Of a stretch of DNA of 60,248 nucleotides, positions 25,890-33,821 are shown piece by piece (position 1 is the stretch's first letter; every line of letters begins with the position of its first letter). Source of the DNA: an uncultured Acetatifactor sp. (GTDB taxonomy: Bacteria; Bacillota; Clostridia; Lachnospirales; Lachnospiraceae); NCBI GenBank assembly GCA_910586215.1, contig CAJUGH010000026.1:1-60248 (forward strand), written 5' to 3'. The position numbers and the translations under genes were made by a program. The notes beneath the pieces were generated by a model that was not told where the DNA came from, did no database searches, and was given only the letters and a program-made list of their open reading frames with translations.

Positions 25890-26285
25890 ATGGTATTGTT
25901 GCAGAAAGCAGGCCTGGACTTGCTGACATACATAAAGCAGCGCTTCAAAAATGGGAGGCTCCGATTGGATCATCTGGATTCCAAGACAGATAGTACAGGG
26001 AAGATGCAGAGGAGCGAATGGGAAGAAGCCATAGATGCCATGAAGCGATTTGACAATGTCGGATCCTGGGAGGAAATCAAGCATGACCGTTTCTTTGATT
26101 ATAAGAGTTACAAGCCAAAGTCCAGGCGGGAGGATTATTTTGCCAATACAGCTTTTGCAGGCAGACAGATCGATAAGTTCCGTTGTGGACAGCATTCCCA
26201 GGTGAGATGTTTTGGGTACAGGGAACAGGATAAATTCTATGTATTGGCGATGGAGCGAGACCATAGTATCAGCAACACGGGATGA
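25890..26285 (+). CDS. Small unknown protein, third gene of the DUF262-AAA operon
   Basis: A 131-residue protein I do not recognise. It begins 2 bp after the ATPase stop, with GGGG as ribosome site. The first half is helical and charged; the second half carries alternating strand-like segments (QIDKFRCGQHSQVRCFGY, then KFYVLAMERDHSIS) that resemble the compact beta core seen in some small defence-island proteins, a weak impression only. No transmembrane segment or signal peptide is visible. Tight linkage makes it a likely partner, effector or regulator of the DUF262 and ATPase proteins. Confidence 0.6.
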   Translation: MVLLQKAGLDLLTYIKQRFKNGRLRLDHLDSKTDSTGKMQRSEWEEAIDAMKRFDNVGSWEEIKHDRFFDYKSYKPKSRREDYFANTAFAGRQIDKFRCGQHSQVRCFGYREQDKFYVLAMERDHSISNTG

Positions 26286-26397
26286 CCGGCCTTATCCAAT
26301 GAAAAGGACAGGCTCTGGAATATGCTGACAGGATGCCAATGGCAGTGGCTAAGTCTATGAGGAGGGATATGGCCATATGTGTTGGGGGGAAGTAAGA

Positions 26398-27510
26398 ATG
26401 ACGAAGATGCAAAAGATACTGGTCGTGGATGATGCACAACTGAATCGGGAACTATTGTGTCAGATGCTGGAAGGAGACTACGCCATTGACACGGCAGAAG
26501 ACGGGGTGGCAGCCCTGGAGAAACTGCGGGAAGGCCACAGGGATGTGGCAGCGTTACTTCTGGATCTGCAGATGCCGAATGCAGATGGATTTGCGGTCAT
26601 CGGACAGATGAAGGCAAACGGGTGGCTGAACAGGATCCCTGTGCTGATCATCAGCAGTGAGCATTCCGTGGAGGTGGAGAACCGCTGTCTGGCCATGGGG
26701 GCCGTGGACTTTATCCACAAACCTTTCGAGGGATCCATCGTAAGGAACCGGATAAGGAATGCCATTGCGTTGTTTGCTGGCAGGAACAGCCTGGAGCAGA
26801 AGGTAGAGGAGCAGGCCCAGGTGCTGAAGTACCAGTCCCAGATCATCCAGATGCAGGCACAGAAGCTCAGCAGGGCCAAGCCCTTCAATGAACTGATGCT
26901 GGAATACCGTTCTGTGATCATGGAAGTGGAGACCAGGCTTAAGGTGCTGAATGCCGTGTTCTCCGAAGAGTATAAGCGGAACCCTTTTGAGTCCATCAAG
27001 AGCCGTCTGAAGACCCCGGAAAGCATCTACCAGAAGCTGGAGCGCAAAGGCCACGCTGCCACAGTGGAGAATATCAGGGAGTATATCTCAGATGTGGCAG
27101 GGCTGCGTGTCATCTGTTCCTTCCCGGACGACATCTACCGGCTGGCAGAGCTTCTGATCAAACAGGATGATATCATTGTGGTGCGTAAAAAGGACTATAT
27201 CCAGTATCCCAAGCCAAACGGCTACCGGAGCCTGCATTTTATCTTAAATGTGCCGATTTTCCTGCCGGATGAGAAGAAGTATGTAAAGGCAGAGGTGCAA
27301 TTCAGGACCATTGCCATGGATTTCTGGGCCAGTCTGGAGCATAAACTGAAATACAAGAAGAACGTGGACAGCACGGACGGGATCGAGCAGCAGCTCAAGG
27401 CCTGCGCGGACTCTATAGAGGCCCTGGACTACCAGATGCAGGAGATCCGGAACCGGATTGACAGTACAGGGGTTGTAGGGGAAGAGGTGGAGAGCGGGGA
27501 TGCTGTTTGA
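26398..27510 (+). CDS. Response-regulator receiver fused to RelA/SpoT-type alarmone synthetase
   Basis: About 370 residues from the ATG at 26398, which has GGGGGGAAG upstream. Residues 5-125 form a CheY-like receiver: Asp11-Asp12, phospho-acceptor Asp56 in LLLDLQMP, and Lys108 in HKP. A coiled coil (about 130-170) connects to a (p)ppGpp synthetase domain (about 170-345): KSRLKTPESIYQKLERKG (ATP-binding loop), DVAGLRVIC, the GTP-binding PNGYRSLH with Tyr276, and EVQFRT with Glu299. The hydrolase (HD) and regulatory TGS/ACT domains of long Rel are missing. It should therefore make alarmone in response to phosphorylation by a histidine kinase not encoded here. Its 3' end overlaps the MATE gene by 11 bp. 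Confidence 0.88.
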   Translation: MTKMQKILVVDDAQLNRELLCQMLEGDYAIDTAEDGVAALEKLREGHRDVAALLLDLQMPNADGFAVIGQMKANGWLNRIPVLIISSEHSVEVENRCLAMGAVDFIHKPFEGSIVRNRIRNAIALFAGRNSLEQKVEEQAQVLKYQSQIIQMQAQKLSRAKPFNELMLEYRSVIMEVETRLKVLNAVFSEEYKRNPFESIKSRLKTPESIYQKLERKGHAATVENIREYISDVAGLRVICSFPDDIYRLAELLIKQDDIIVVRKKDYIQYPKPNGYRSLHFILNVPIFLPDEKKYVKAEVQFRTIAMDFWASLEHKLKYKKNVDSTDGIEQQLKACADSIEALDYQMQEIRNRIDSTGVVGEEVESGDAV

Positions 27511-28831
27511 CAAGAAAGACCTTAAGAAATTAATCATTCCACTGGTCATGGAACAGACCCTGGCCATCACGGTAGGCATGGCAGATACCATGATGATCTC
27601 CTCTGTGGGGGAGGCTGCTGTCTCCGGGGTGTCCCTGGTGGACATGTTCAATAACCTGATCATCAGTGTACTGGCTGCCCTGGCCACAGGGGGTGCGGTG
27701 GTCACGTCCCAGTTCATCGGTGCCGGGAAGAAGGAGGAGGCCTGCCGCTCAGCCAGACAGCTTCTCTATACGGCAGGGGGGATTACCATCCTGGTCTCGG
27801 TGCTGGTGATCCTGGCCAGGAATCTGATCCTGCACCTGTTTTTCGGCAGGATCGAGGCAGATGTGATGGACAATGCAGTGGTATATCTGGTGATCTCTGC
27901 GCTGTCCTTTCCCTTTCTGGCCATCTACAATGCCTGTGCAGCCCTGTACCGTTCCATGGGGAATTCCCAGATCACACTGAAGGTATCCCTGCTCATGAAC
28001 GGGATCAATGTGGCAGGCAATGCCATCTGTGTATTCGGCCTGCATATGGGAGTGGCCGGGGTGGCGGTGCCATCCCTGGTGTCCCGGGCAGTGGCCGGGC
28101 TTGTGCTCTATGGACTGCTCAGACGCCCCAGGGATCTGATCTATATTGAACGGGGGCGTTTCTACCTGGAGCGGGACATTGTGAAGAAGATCCTGTTCAT
28201 CGGTATTCCCAGTGGCATAGAGAACGGAATCTTCCAGCTGGGGCGGGTACTGGTGGTGAGTATCATAGCAGGCTTCGGCACGGTGCAGATCGCTGCCAAC
28301 GGGGTAGCCAACAGCTTGGACAGCATGGGCTGCATCGTAGGGCAGGCCATGAACCTGGCCATGATCAGTGTGATAGGGCGCTGTGTGGGTGCCGGGGACC
28401 TGGACCAGGTGAGATTTTACACGAAAAAGCTTCTGGGCATTACCTACCTGTGTACAGCCATTGTGAACAGCCTTATACTGCTGTGCCTGCCATGGATCCT
28501 GGCCCTCTATGGCCTGGAGCAGGAGACCACGGACCTGGCGTACACCCTGGTCATGATTCATAATGGGATGGCTATGTTCCTGTGGCCGGCCTCCTTTGTG
28601 CTGCCAAATATGCTCAGGGCCTGTAATGATGTAAAATATACCATGGTAGTGGCCATTTTCTCCATGTGCGCTTTCCGGATCGGGTTCAGCATCATCTTCG
28701 GGGTGTATATGGACATGGGAGCCTTGGGAGTGTGGATGGCCATGGTGATGGACTGGGTCTTCCGTGTGGCCTGTTTTGTGGGAAGGTACTTTGCAGGTAC
28801 CTGGAAAAAGCATTGTGTGCTTGCAGAATGA
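27500..28831 (+). CDS. MATE-family multidrug/metabolite exporter
   Basis: A 443-residue integral membrane protein with about twelve hydrophobic segments. The N-terminal LIIPLVMEQTLAITVGMADTMM and VSGVSLVDMFNNL, and the second-half GIPSGIENGIFQLGR and IAANGVANSLDSMG, are the MATE/NorM signatures of the two six-helix halves. It expels cationic drugs or metabolites using a sodium or proton gradient. Its ATG lies inside the end of the alarmone synthetase gene, suggesting coupled expression. The substrate is not predictable. Confidence 0.9.
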   Translation: MLFDKKDLKKLIIPLVMEQTLAITVGMADTMMISSVGEAAVSGVSLVDMFNNLIISVLAALATGGAVVTSQFIGAGKKEEACRSARQLLYTAGGITILVSVLVILARNLILHLFFGRIEADVMDNAVVYLVISALSFPFLAIYNACAALYRSMGNSQITLKVSLLMNGINVAGNAICVFGLHMGVAGVAVPSLVSRAVAGLVLYGLLRRPRDLIYIERGRFYLERDIVKKILFIGIPSGIENGIFQLGRVLVVSIIAGFGTVQIAANGVANSLDSMGCIVGQAMNLAMISVIGRCVGAGDLDQVRFYTKKLLGITYLCTAIVNSLILLCLPWILALYGLEQETTDLAYTLVMIHNGMAMFLWPASFVLPNMLRACNDVKYTMVVAIFSMCAFRIGFSIIFGVYMDMGALGVWMAMVMDWVFRVACFVGRYFAGTWKKHCVLAE

Positions 28832-28928
28832 AAAGGTGGAAAGTAAATGAAAAGCACTTTTGAGAGGGAGGCACCAAACTGGCAGATTTCTATATAATAT
28901 TCTATAAATGAAACCAGGAGAATGTTAT

Positions 28929-29474
28929 ATGGAAGAGAAACTGACTAACTCCTGCAGTTTTAGCGGTGTGAAGCCCATTATGGCAGATCTTCCCTATCCC
29001 CCCATCCAGGTCAGGGACAGGAATCCGGCTTACGCCAATCTATTGCAGGAGGATTACTGTGGGGCAGTGTCTGAACTGTCTGCGGTGGCACAATATATCA
29101 ACAACGAGAACCGGATCAGCCACAGGGAATGTGCCCTGGCCAGGACCCTCCTGGGCATAGCCATGGCAGAGATGATGCATCTGCAGAAGTTGGGAGAGCT
29201 GATCTGTCTGCTGGGCGGGCGGGTCAGCTATGAAGCCGTGGACTGTAAGGGCTGTAGAAAGCTGTGGACACCGGCATACCTGGATATTCCCGAGCAGAAA
29301 GAGCAGATGCTTCTGGCAGACATCCAGGCAGAGCAGGATGCCATCCGGCAGTACAAAGGGCATATCCGGGTGATCCGGGACGAGTGCGTAAGGGCAGCGC
29401 TGGAGAGGATCATACAGGATGAAGAGTACCACATCATGCTCCTTAGGAACCTGTTGGAGCAATGTAAAGCATAA
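28929..29474 (+). CDS. Ferritin-like (rubrerythrin/manganese-catalase-type) protein
   Basis: About 181 residues from the ATG at 28929; AGGAG lies 8 nt upstream, whereas the ATG at 28908 is too close to any ribosome site. Four helices carry the paired carboxylate/His pattern of ferritin-like diiron proteins: ELSAVAQYINNEN, EMMHLQKLGEL, EQDAIRQYKGHI and DEEYHIMLL. The EMMH and DEEYH pairs look like metal ligands. It probably protects against peroxide or belongs to spore coat proteins of the CotJC kind; the sequence alone does not decide. It is close to, but not coupled with, the MATE gene. Confidence 0.7.
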   Translation: MEEKLTNSCSFSGVKPIMADLPYPPIQVRDRNPAYANLLQEDYCGAVSELSAVAQYINNENRISHRECALARTLLGIAMAEMMHLQKLGELICLLGGRVSYEAVDCKGCRKLWTPAYLDIPEQKEQMLLADIQAEQDAIRQYKGHIRVIRDECVRAALERIIQDEEYHIMLLRNLLEQCKA

Positions 29475-29515
29475 GGGATTGTTAAAAGGATTTTCAACAT
29501 TTCCTGGGGAAAACC

Positions 29516-29541
29516 GGCAGGTACCTTTGCGGGTACCTGCC
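29516..29541 (+). other. Perfect 10-bp-stem hairpin ahead of the next gene
   Basis: GGCAGGTACC (29516-29525) pairs with GGTACCTGCC (29532-29541), leaving a 6-nt loop. There is no T-tract, and a ribosome site follows closely, so it may be a translational or mRNA-stability element rather than a terminator. Confidence 0.6.
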
Positions 29542-29559
29542 ATCTGAGGGAGAGACAGA

Positions 29560-30291
29560 ATGGGGAGATACATAAAAGACATAGAACTGGATCAGCCCAT
29601 AGATGTGGTGAGCCTGGTGATGGAGGACTATATTTACCACAATCATTTTTCCCGCACGGACTGGAACGGGGAGATGGTGTTTTACCTGCAGGACAGTCAT
29701 GGAGGGGAGCGCTATTTGAAATGGTCCTATGCGGGAGGCGTTTATCATGTGGAAGCCTGGCTGAAGGGTCCTTTTGGGAAAGAGATGGATCTGGATGGTG
29801 TAGGGGGTGGGGCCAGCAGGAAGGAATTCCGGGAGAGCATGGACCGGCTGGCGGCACAGTTGAAGAGTCAGCAGGCCTCTGCCATTGCCGGGGGACATGT
29901 GGGGTCGGATCCCCTGCACCACAGCGCAGATTATCAGGCAGAACACCGGGCATGGCGGGAGGCGCAGGCAGGATGGCGCGGACAGGAAGTGCCTGGCAGG
30001 CAGAAAGCACCCTATAGGCAGAATACGCCTTATAGCCAGACGCCTGGAACAGGCTGGCAGGGCAGGTCCGGTTCGTGGAATTTCTCCGGGAACCAGGGCA
30101 TGGGGATGGGTGTGCTGGCAATCATCATGGGGATATTCTTTCCTGTCTTTGGCATGGTGTGTGGTGTGGTGGGAATGAGAAGATACCAGGGAACAGGAAG
30201 GCTGTTGTGCATTGTGGCAATTGTGCTGTCAGTACTGGAGATGGCATTCTGGGTGCTGGTATATGTGCTATATCCTGTCATGCTGTTATAG
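29560..30291 (+). CDS. Membrane protein of unknown function with C-terminal two-helix anchor
   Basis: A 243-residue protein. Residues 1-100 form a compact soluble domain with aromatic strands (DYIYHNHF, YLKWSYAGGVYHVEAW) resembling small SRPBCC-like or DUF folds, not identified further. Residues 105-180 are a polar, Gln/Arg/Gly-rich linker. The C-terminus has two transmembrane segments (GMGVLAIIMGIFFPVFGMVCGVVG and the segment after RYQGTGRL), a layout like DUF4190-type membrane tails. AGGGAGAG precedes the ATG. The role is unknown. Confidence 0.6.
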   Translation: MGRYIKDIELDQPIDVVSLVMEDYIYHNHFSRTDWNGEMVFYLQDSHGGERYLKWSYAGGVYHVEAWLKGPFGKEMDLDGVGGGASRKEFRESMDRLAAQLKSQQASAIAGGHVGSDPLHHSADYQAEHRAWREAQAGWRGQEVPGRQKAPYRQNTPYSQTPGTGWQGRSGSWNFSGNQGMGMGVLAIIMGIFFPVFGMVCGVVGMRRYQGTGRLLCIVAIVLSVLEMAFWVLVYVLYPVMLL

Positions 30292-30318
30292 GGATTGCAG
30301 GTACATGGACGTTGGGAT

Positions 30319-30370
30319 GATTACTTTTCACAGAGGGTTGCCCCTTAGGGCAGAGCAGTGAAAAGTAGTC
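30319..30370. other. Large inverted repeat between two genes
   Basis: GATTACTTTTCAC (30319-30331) and GTGAAAAGTAGTC (30358-30370) pair over 13 bp with one G-T. The loop contains a second stem, GCCC-TTAG-GGC-like. Related arms (GTTACTTT / AAAGTAAC) occur at 38482-38514. Confidence 0.6.
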
Positions 30371-30376
30371 GGGTAT

Positions 30377-30392
30377 GCGTGCCAGGGCACGC
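30377..30392 (+). other. Hairpin just before the ribosome site of the transglutaminase gene
   Basis: GCGTGC-CAGG-GCACGC ends 2 nt before GGGAGGT, which serves the TTG start at 30406. Confidence 0.55.
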
Positions 30393-30405
30393 AGGGAGGT
30401 ACGAT

Positions 30406-32169
30406 TTGAAAATTCTGAGGGCAGTTTTATTTTCCATAGCAGGACTTCTGATGGCGGGATGTCTGGGCATCCTGGTGTGTGCCTTGAACCCGTCACTGAC
30501 GGAGATGCTGGCCGGGCAGGTGGAACAGATGCAGATGGCAGGCGGGGATGGCCAGGGGGAAGATGGCGCCCTGCCTGGCGGGAGTGGACAGGGAACAGGC
30601 CAGGAGGGCAATGGGAGCCCGGAGGCCCTGCCGGGTATCAACACGGGGTGGATGACGGATGGGAACCCGGACAGTGCAGGGGATTCCGGCCTGTCTGGAT
30701 TCCTGGGGCTGCTGGGACTTTTGGAAAATGGGAATACGTACCAGATACCGGAGAATGTGCCGGATGTCCCCTCAGCAGAGCTGGGCAGCCTGTCCGGGTA
30801 CCAGCCGGTGCAGCAGGAGAACCAGCAGATTGCCCAGGAAGAGGCAGACAGCCTGGGCAGTATCCTGGCCACGGGCCAGTCCGGGGAAGGACTTACCTTT
30901 GACAGGGAACTGTATCCTTACTATGCCATGCTGGAGCAGGACATGCAGCAGATCTACAGACAGGTCTACGCCAATGCCATGGCCTGTATCTCTTCCTTTA
31001 TCCCTGTGGCCGTGGTGGATGTAGAGCAGTTGAAGACAGTGTTTGAGGCTGTCTGCAATGATCATCCGGAACTGTTCTGGCTGGAAACGGGGTATTCCTG
31101 CAAATATCTCCAGAATGGTACCTGCGTGGAGATCACTTTGAAATTCAATGAAATTGCAGACGACCTGGAGACAGCCCGGACAAATTTTGACGCGCAGGCG
31201 GCGCGGATACAGGCCGGGGTGCAGGAACAGGGCAGCGACTTGGAGAAAGAGCGATATATCCATGATGTGCTATTGTCCTATGTGGACTATGATGAGAGGG
31301 CAGGGCAGAACCAGAGCGCCTACAGTGCGCTGGTGGAAGGCAGGTCTGTGTGTGCAGGGTATGCCAGGGCTTTCCAGTACCTGATGCAGCAGGCAGGAAT
31401 TCCCTGCTATTACTGTACAGGCTTTGCCGGTCAGGATCATGCCTGGAACATTGTGAAGCTGGACGGGGCCTATTACAATGTGGATGTGACCTGGGATGAC
31501 ACCTCATCCCCCACGTATAACTTTTTCAATAAGACGGATGGGGAGTTTGCGGCAAGCCATATCCGGACAGGACTTTCCGTATACCTTCCGGCCTGCCTGG
31601 GAGGTGGCTCCAGGCAGGGGGCAGGGGATGGCTCCCAGGACGGCAACGGCCAGTCTGGCGGTGGTGAAACCGACAGCGGAAATGGGAGCCAGGACAACGG
31701 CTCAGGAACAGGGGATGGCGGGACGGGTAACGATGCCAGCGCAGACAGCCCGGCTGTGCCGGACTTAAAGCCCCTGGGATGGATCAGCAAGAACAAGATA
31801 GACCAGGAGGGAGAGACGACACAGGGGCAGCCGGATGTATCCCAGAACAACCAGCCGGATACCTCCCAGGACAACCTGGAGAAAGCGGGTGTCACCCAGG
31901 AGGAGGTCATGGATACCTTAGACAAGTACTATGGGGACTGTCTGGCCAGGCTGAAGGCAGCCGGAAGCGGCCAGCAGCAGTTTAGCAATGTGATCCCGGA
32001 ATCCCTCTGGGGATCTGTGGAGCAGGCCTACAGCAGCGGTGCATACTGGGAGGGGTATATGGAAAGTGCCTTGAAGGAACTGAAGATGGAAGACTGTGCC
32101 ATTCAGCTACAGGTACAGCGTCTGGGAGGCGGGTATCTCAGGGTGTACCATTCGGTGGTCACGTATTAG
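30406..32169 (+). CDS. Secreted or membrane-anchored transglutaminase-like protein
   Basis: About 587 residues. The TTG at 30406 is preferred: GGGAGGT lies 5 nt upstream and the encoded MKILRAVLFSIAGLLMAGC is a clean signal sequence with a possible lipobox; the GTG at 30358 lies within a hairpin arm. A Gly/Gln-rich region precedes a transglutaminase-like core with the Cys-His-Asp triad: Cys in RSVCAGYA, His in DHAWNIV and Asp in NVDVTWDD. A Gly/Ser/Asp/Asn-rich spacer follows, then a C-terminal domain. Such proteins cleave or crosslink cell-wall or surface proteins. It is paralogous to the lipoprotein at 41742-43016. Confidence 0.8.
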   Translation: MKILRAVLFSIAGLLMAGCLGILVCALNPSLTEMLAGQVEQMQMAGGDGQGEDGALPGGSGQGTGQEGNGSPEALPGINTGWMTDGNPDSAGDSGLSGFLGLLGLLENGNTYQIPENVPDVPSAELGSLSGYQPVQQENQQIAQEEADSLGSILATGQSGEGLTFDRELYPYYAMLEQDMQQIYRQVYANAMACISSFIPVAVVDVEQLKTVFEAVCNDHPELFWLETGYSCKYLQNGTCVEITLKFNEIADDLETARTNFDAQAARIQAGVQEQGSDLEKERYIHDVLLSYVDYDERAGQNQSAYSALVEGRSVCAGYARAFQYLMQQAGIPCYYCTGFAGQDHAWNIVKLDGAYYNVDVTWDDTSSPTYNFFNKTDGEFAASHIRTGLSVYLPACLGGGSRQGAGDGSQDGNGQSGGGETDSGNGSQDNGSGTGDGGTGNDASADSPAVPDLKPLGWISKNKIDQEGETTQGQPDVSQNNQPDTSQDNLEKAGVTQEEVMDTLDKYYGDCLARLKAAGSGQQQFSNVIPESLWGSVEQAYSSGAYWEGYMESALKELKMEDCAIQLQVQRLGGGYLRVYHSVVTY

Positions 32170-32170
32170 G

Positions 32171-32210
32171 GTGTGTTTTAGGCGCATGCCAGAGTGTGCT
32201 CCAAACACAC
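32171..32210. other. Inverted repeat after the transglutaminase gene
   Basis: GTGTGTTT (32171-32178) and AAACACAC (32203-32210) form perfect 8-bp arms, and TTAGGCGC occurs twice, at the loop start and just after. It sits 60 bp before the shared terminator. Confidence 0.5.
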
Positions 32211-32267
32211 GTTAGGCGCTTCCATAAGAATCCCTGTGGGAAATAGCAAAATCTTATAGTATAAAAA

Positions 32268-32309
32268 ACAAGGGACGGGTGAAGGCAATAGCTTCTTCCC
32301 GTCCCTTGT
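32268..32309. terminator. Bidirectional terminator between converging genes
   Basis: ACAAGGGACGGG-TGAAG pairs with CTTC(T)TCCCGTCCCTTGT, a stem of about 17 bp with one bulged T, flanked by an A-tract on the left and a TTGTTGTG run on the right. It can end both the plus-strand transglutaminase and the minus-strand grcA transcripts. Confidence 0.8.
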
Positions 32310-32351
32310 TGTGTTCCCGTTCTCCCTGTTCAAAGTAACTTTGTTGTGTCC

Positions 32352-32597
32352 TTACATTCCCTCGTGGAAAGTGCGGCTGATCACATCGGCCTGCTGCTCC
32401 GGGGTGAGCTTGATGAAGTTCACCGCATAGCCGCTGACGCGGATCGTGAGCTGGGGATAATTCTCAGGATGCTTCTGGGCATCCAGGAGGGTGTCCCTGT
32501 TTAGGACATTTACATTCAGGTGATGGCCGCCCTTGGTGGCATAACCGTCCAGAAGATTTACCAGGTTGTCTACTTGTGCCGTATTCGTTGTGCTCAT
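32352..32597 (-). CDS. grcA: Autonomous glycyl radical cofactor, pyruvate formate-lyase spare part
   Basis: An 81-residue protein nearly coextensive with the C-terminal glycyl-radical segment of pyruvate formate-lyase: GYATKGGHHLNVNVLNRDTL, then YPQLTIRVSGYAVNF with Gly56 as the radical site, then LTPEQQADVISRTFHEGM. In E. coli the equivalent YfiD/GrcA replaces the oxygen-cleaved end of PFL and restores activity. GGAGGAAC lies 6 nt before the ATG, so it is a real short gene and not a PFL fragment. It is monocistronic, between a promoter and a terminator. A full-length pfl is expected elsewhere. Confidence 0.92.
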   Translation of the reverse strand: MSTTNTAQVDNLVNLLDGYATKGGHHLNVNVLNRDTLLDAQKHPENYPQLTIRVSGYAVNFIKLTPEQQADVISRTFHEGM

Positions 32598-32655
32598 AGG
32601 TTGTTCCTCCCAAAATTTATTGTTTTAATAATAGGAATCATTATTGTTTATACAA

Positions 32656-32684
32656 AGTATAGCACAAGGGTTTTCATTTGTCTA
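32656..32684 (-). promoter_or_regulatory. Promoter of grcA with inverted repeat in the leader
   Basis: On the minus strand TAGACA, a 17-bp spacer and TATACT match a housekeeping promoter. An inverted repeat AATAAT-7-ATTATT (plus 32627-32645) lies between it and the gene, a possible operator for a redox or oxygen regulator. Confidence 0.5.
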
Positions 32685-32708
32685 CATTTTTCTGATATAG
32701 GAAACTTG

Positions 32709-32736
32709 GAATATCTTAGGGGAACTTTCATATATT
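32709..32736 (+). promoter_or_regulatory. Sigma-E-like promoter of the spoIIIA operon
   Basis: GAATATC and CATATATT, 13 bp apart, resemble the mother-cell sigma-E elements (ATATT-type -35 and CATACAAT-type -10). They lie about 80 bp before spoIIIAA, which is sigma-E controlled in model spore formers. Confidence 0.5.
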
Positions 32737-32817
32737 GGAGAAAGGGGACAGGACCCAGGATGATATGGGGAAAGAGACAGTACTTGAGAAAATTTGGACA
32801 GGGAGGATGGATATTCC

Positions 32818-33753
32818 ATGGAGCATTCCATATTACAGCTTTTTCCAGATTCACGGCGCTGCTTCTGGCAGCAGACGGCCCAGGCCCAGCAGTCTGTCCA
32901 GGAGATCCGTCTGCGTATCCACCGGCCCATCGTGGTCCACCGGGAGGGAAGGGAGTGGTTCCTTGGGGAAGACGGTTCCTTCACGAAGGACCTGGGGAAG
33001 GCCTGCTGTGCAACGGCAGAAGAACTGGAGGGGACATTGCAGCATATCTGCCAGTATTCCCTCTATGCCTTTGAGGATGAGATCCGGCAGGGATTTATCA
33101 CGGTGCGGGGTGGACACAGGGTGGGGATAGCAGGACAAGCCGTGCCCGCGGGGGACGGTTCCCTGCGGCTCATTAAAAATATATCTTATATGAACATCCG
33201 CATTTCCCATGAGGTAAGGGGGGCGGCTGACAAGATCCTGGACAAGGTATACGGCAGGGGCAGGCTGAAAAACGTGCTGCTGATCTCTCCGCCTGGTTGT
33301 GGGAAGACAACGCTGCTTAGGGACTTGATCCGGCAGGTTTCAGACGGGAACCGGCATGGGGAGGGAATGACAGTGGGGGTGGTGGACGAGCGTTCCGAAT
33401 TGGCGGGGACTTTCTGCGGGATCGCCCAGAATGATCTGGGAATGCGCACGGATGTGCTGGATGCCTGTCCCAAGGCACTGGGAATGCTCCTGCTGCTTAG
33501 GTCCATGTCCCCCCAGGTCATTGCCATTGACGAACTGGGCAGCCGGGAGGAACTGGCTCACCTGCGGAGTGCTTCTGCCTGTGGCTGCAGGATCCTGGCC
33601 ACTGTACACGGGGAGAACCTGGAGGATGTGCGGCGGCGGTTCGGCACAGGGGAAAATTGGGAAGGACTGTTTGATATCTTTTTCGTGCTGGGAAAGAGAG
33701 AGGGCAGGTGTGAGGTGGCAGAGGCCTGGGAGAGGGAGCAGGATGGAGAATAG
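32818..33753 (+). CDS. spoIIIAA: Stage III sporulation protein AA, ATPase
   Basis: About 311 residues from the ATG at 32818. The TTG at 32794 lies further upstream. Walker A is SPPGCGKTTLL near residue 160, Walker B is VIAIDELG near 239, and the VRGGHRVGIAGQA motif near 100 is typical of the family. It is an AAA-type secretion ATPase of the mother-cell to forespore channel, resembling type II/IV secretion motors. It opens the eight-gene spoIIIA operon, spaced tightly to spoIIIAB. Confidence 0.95.
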   Translation: MEHSILQLFPDSRRCFWQQTAQAQQSVQEIRLRIHRPIVVHREGREWFLGEDGSFTKDLGKACCATAEELEGTLQHICQYSLYAFEDEIRQGFITVRGGHRVGIAGQAVPAGDGSLRLIKNISYMNIRISHEVRGAADKILDKVYGRGRLKNVLLISPPGCGKTTLLRDLIRQVSDGNRHGEGMTVGVVDERSELAGTFCGIAQNDLGMRTDVLDACPKALGMLLLLRSMSPQVIAIDELGSREELAHLRSASACGCRILATVHGENLEDVRRRFGTGENWEGLFDIFFVLGKREGRCEVAEAWEREQDGE

Positions 33754-33821
33754 CAGGAGGTTCCAGAGGGCTTTCCTAACAGGGAGTGGATGTCTGCAGA
33801 AGCAGGCGCGGGGGTATGGAG

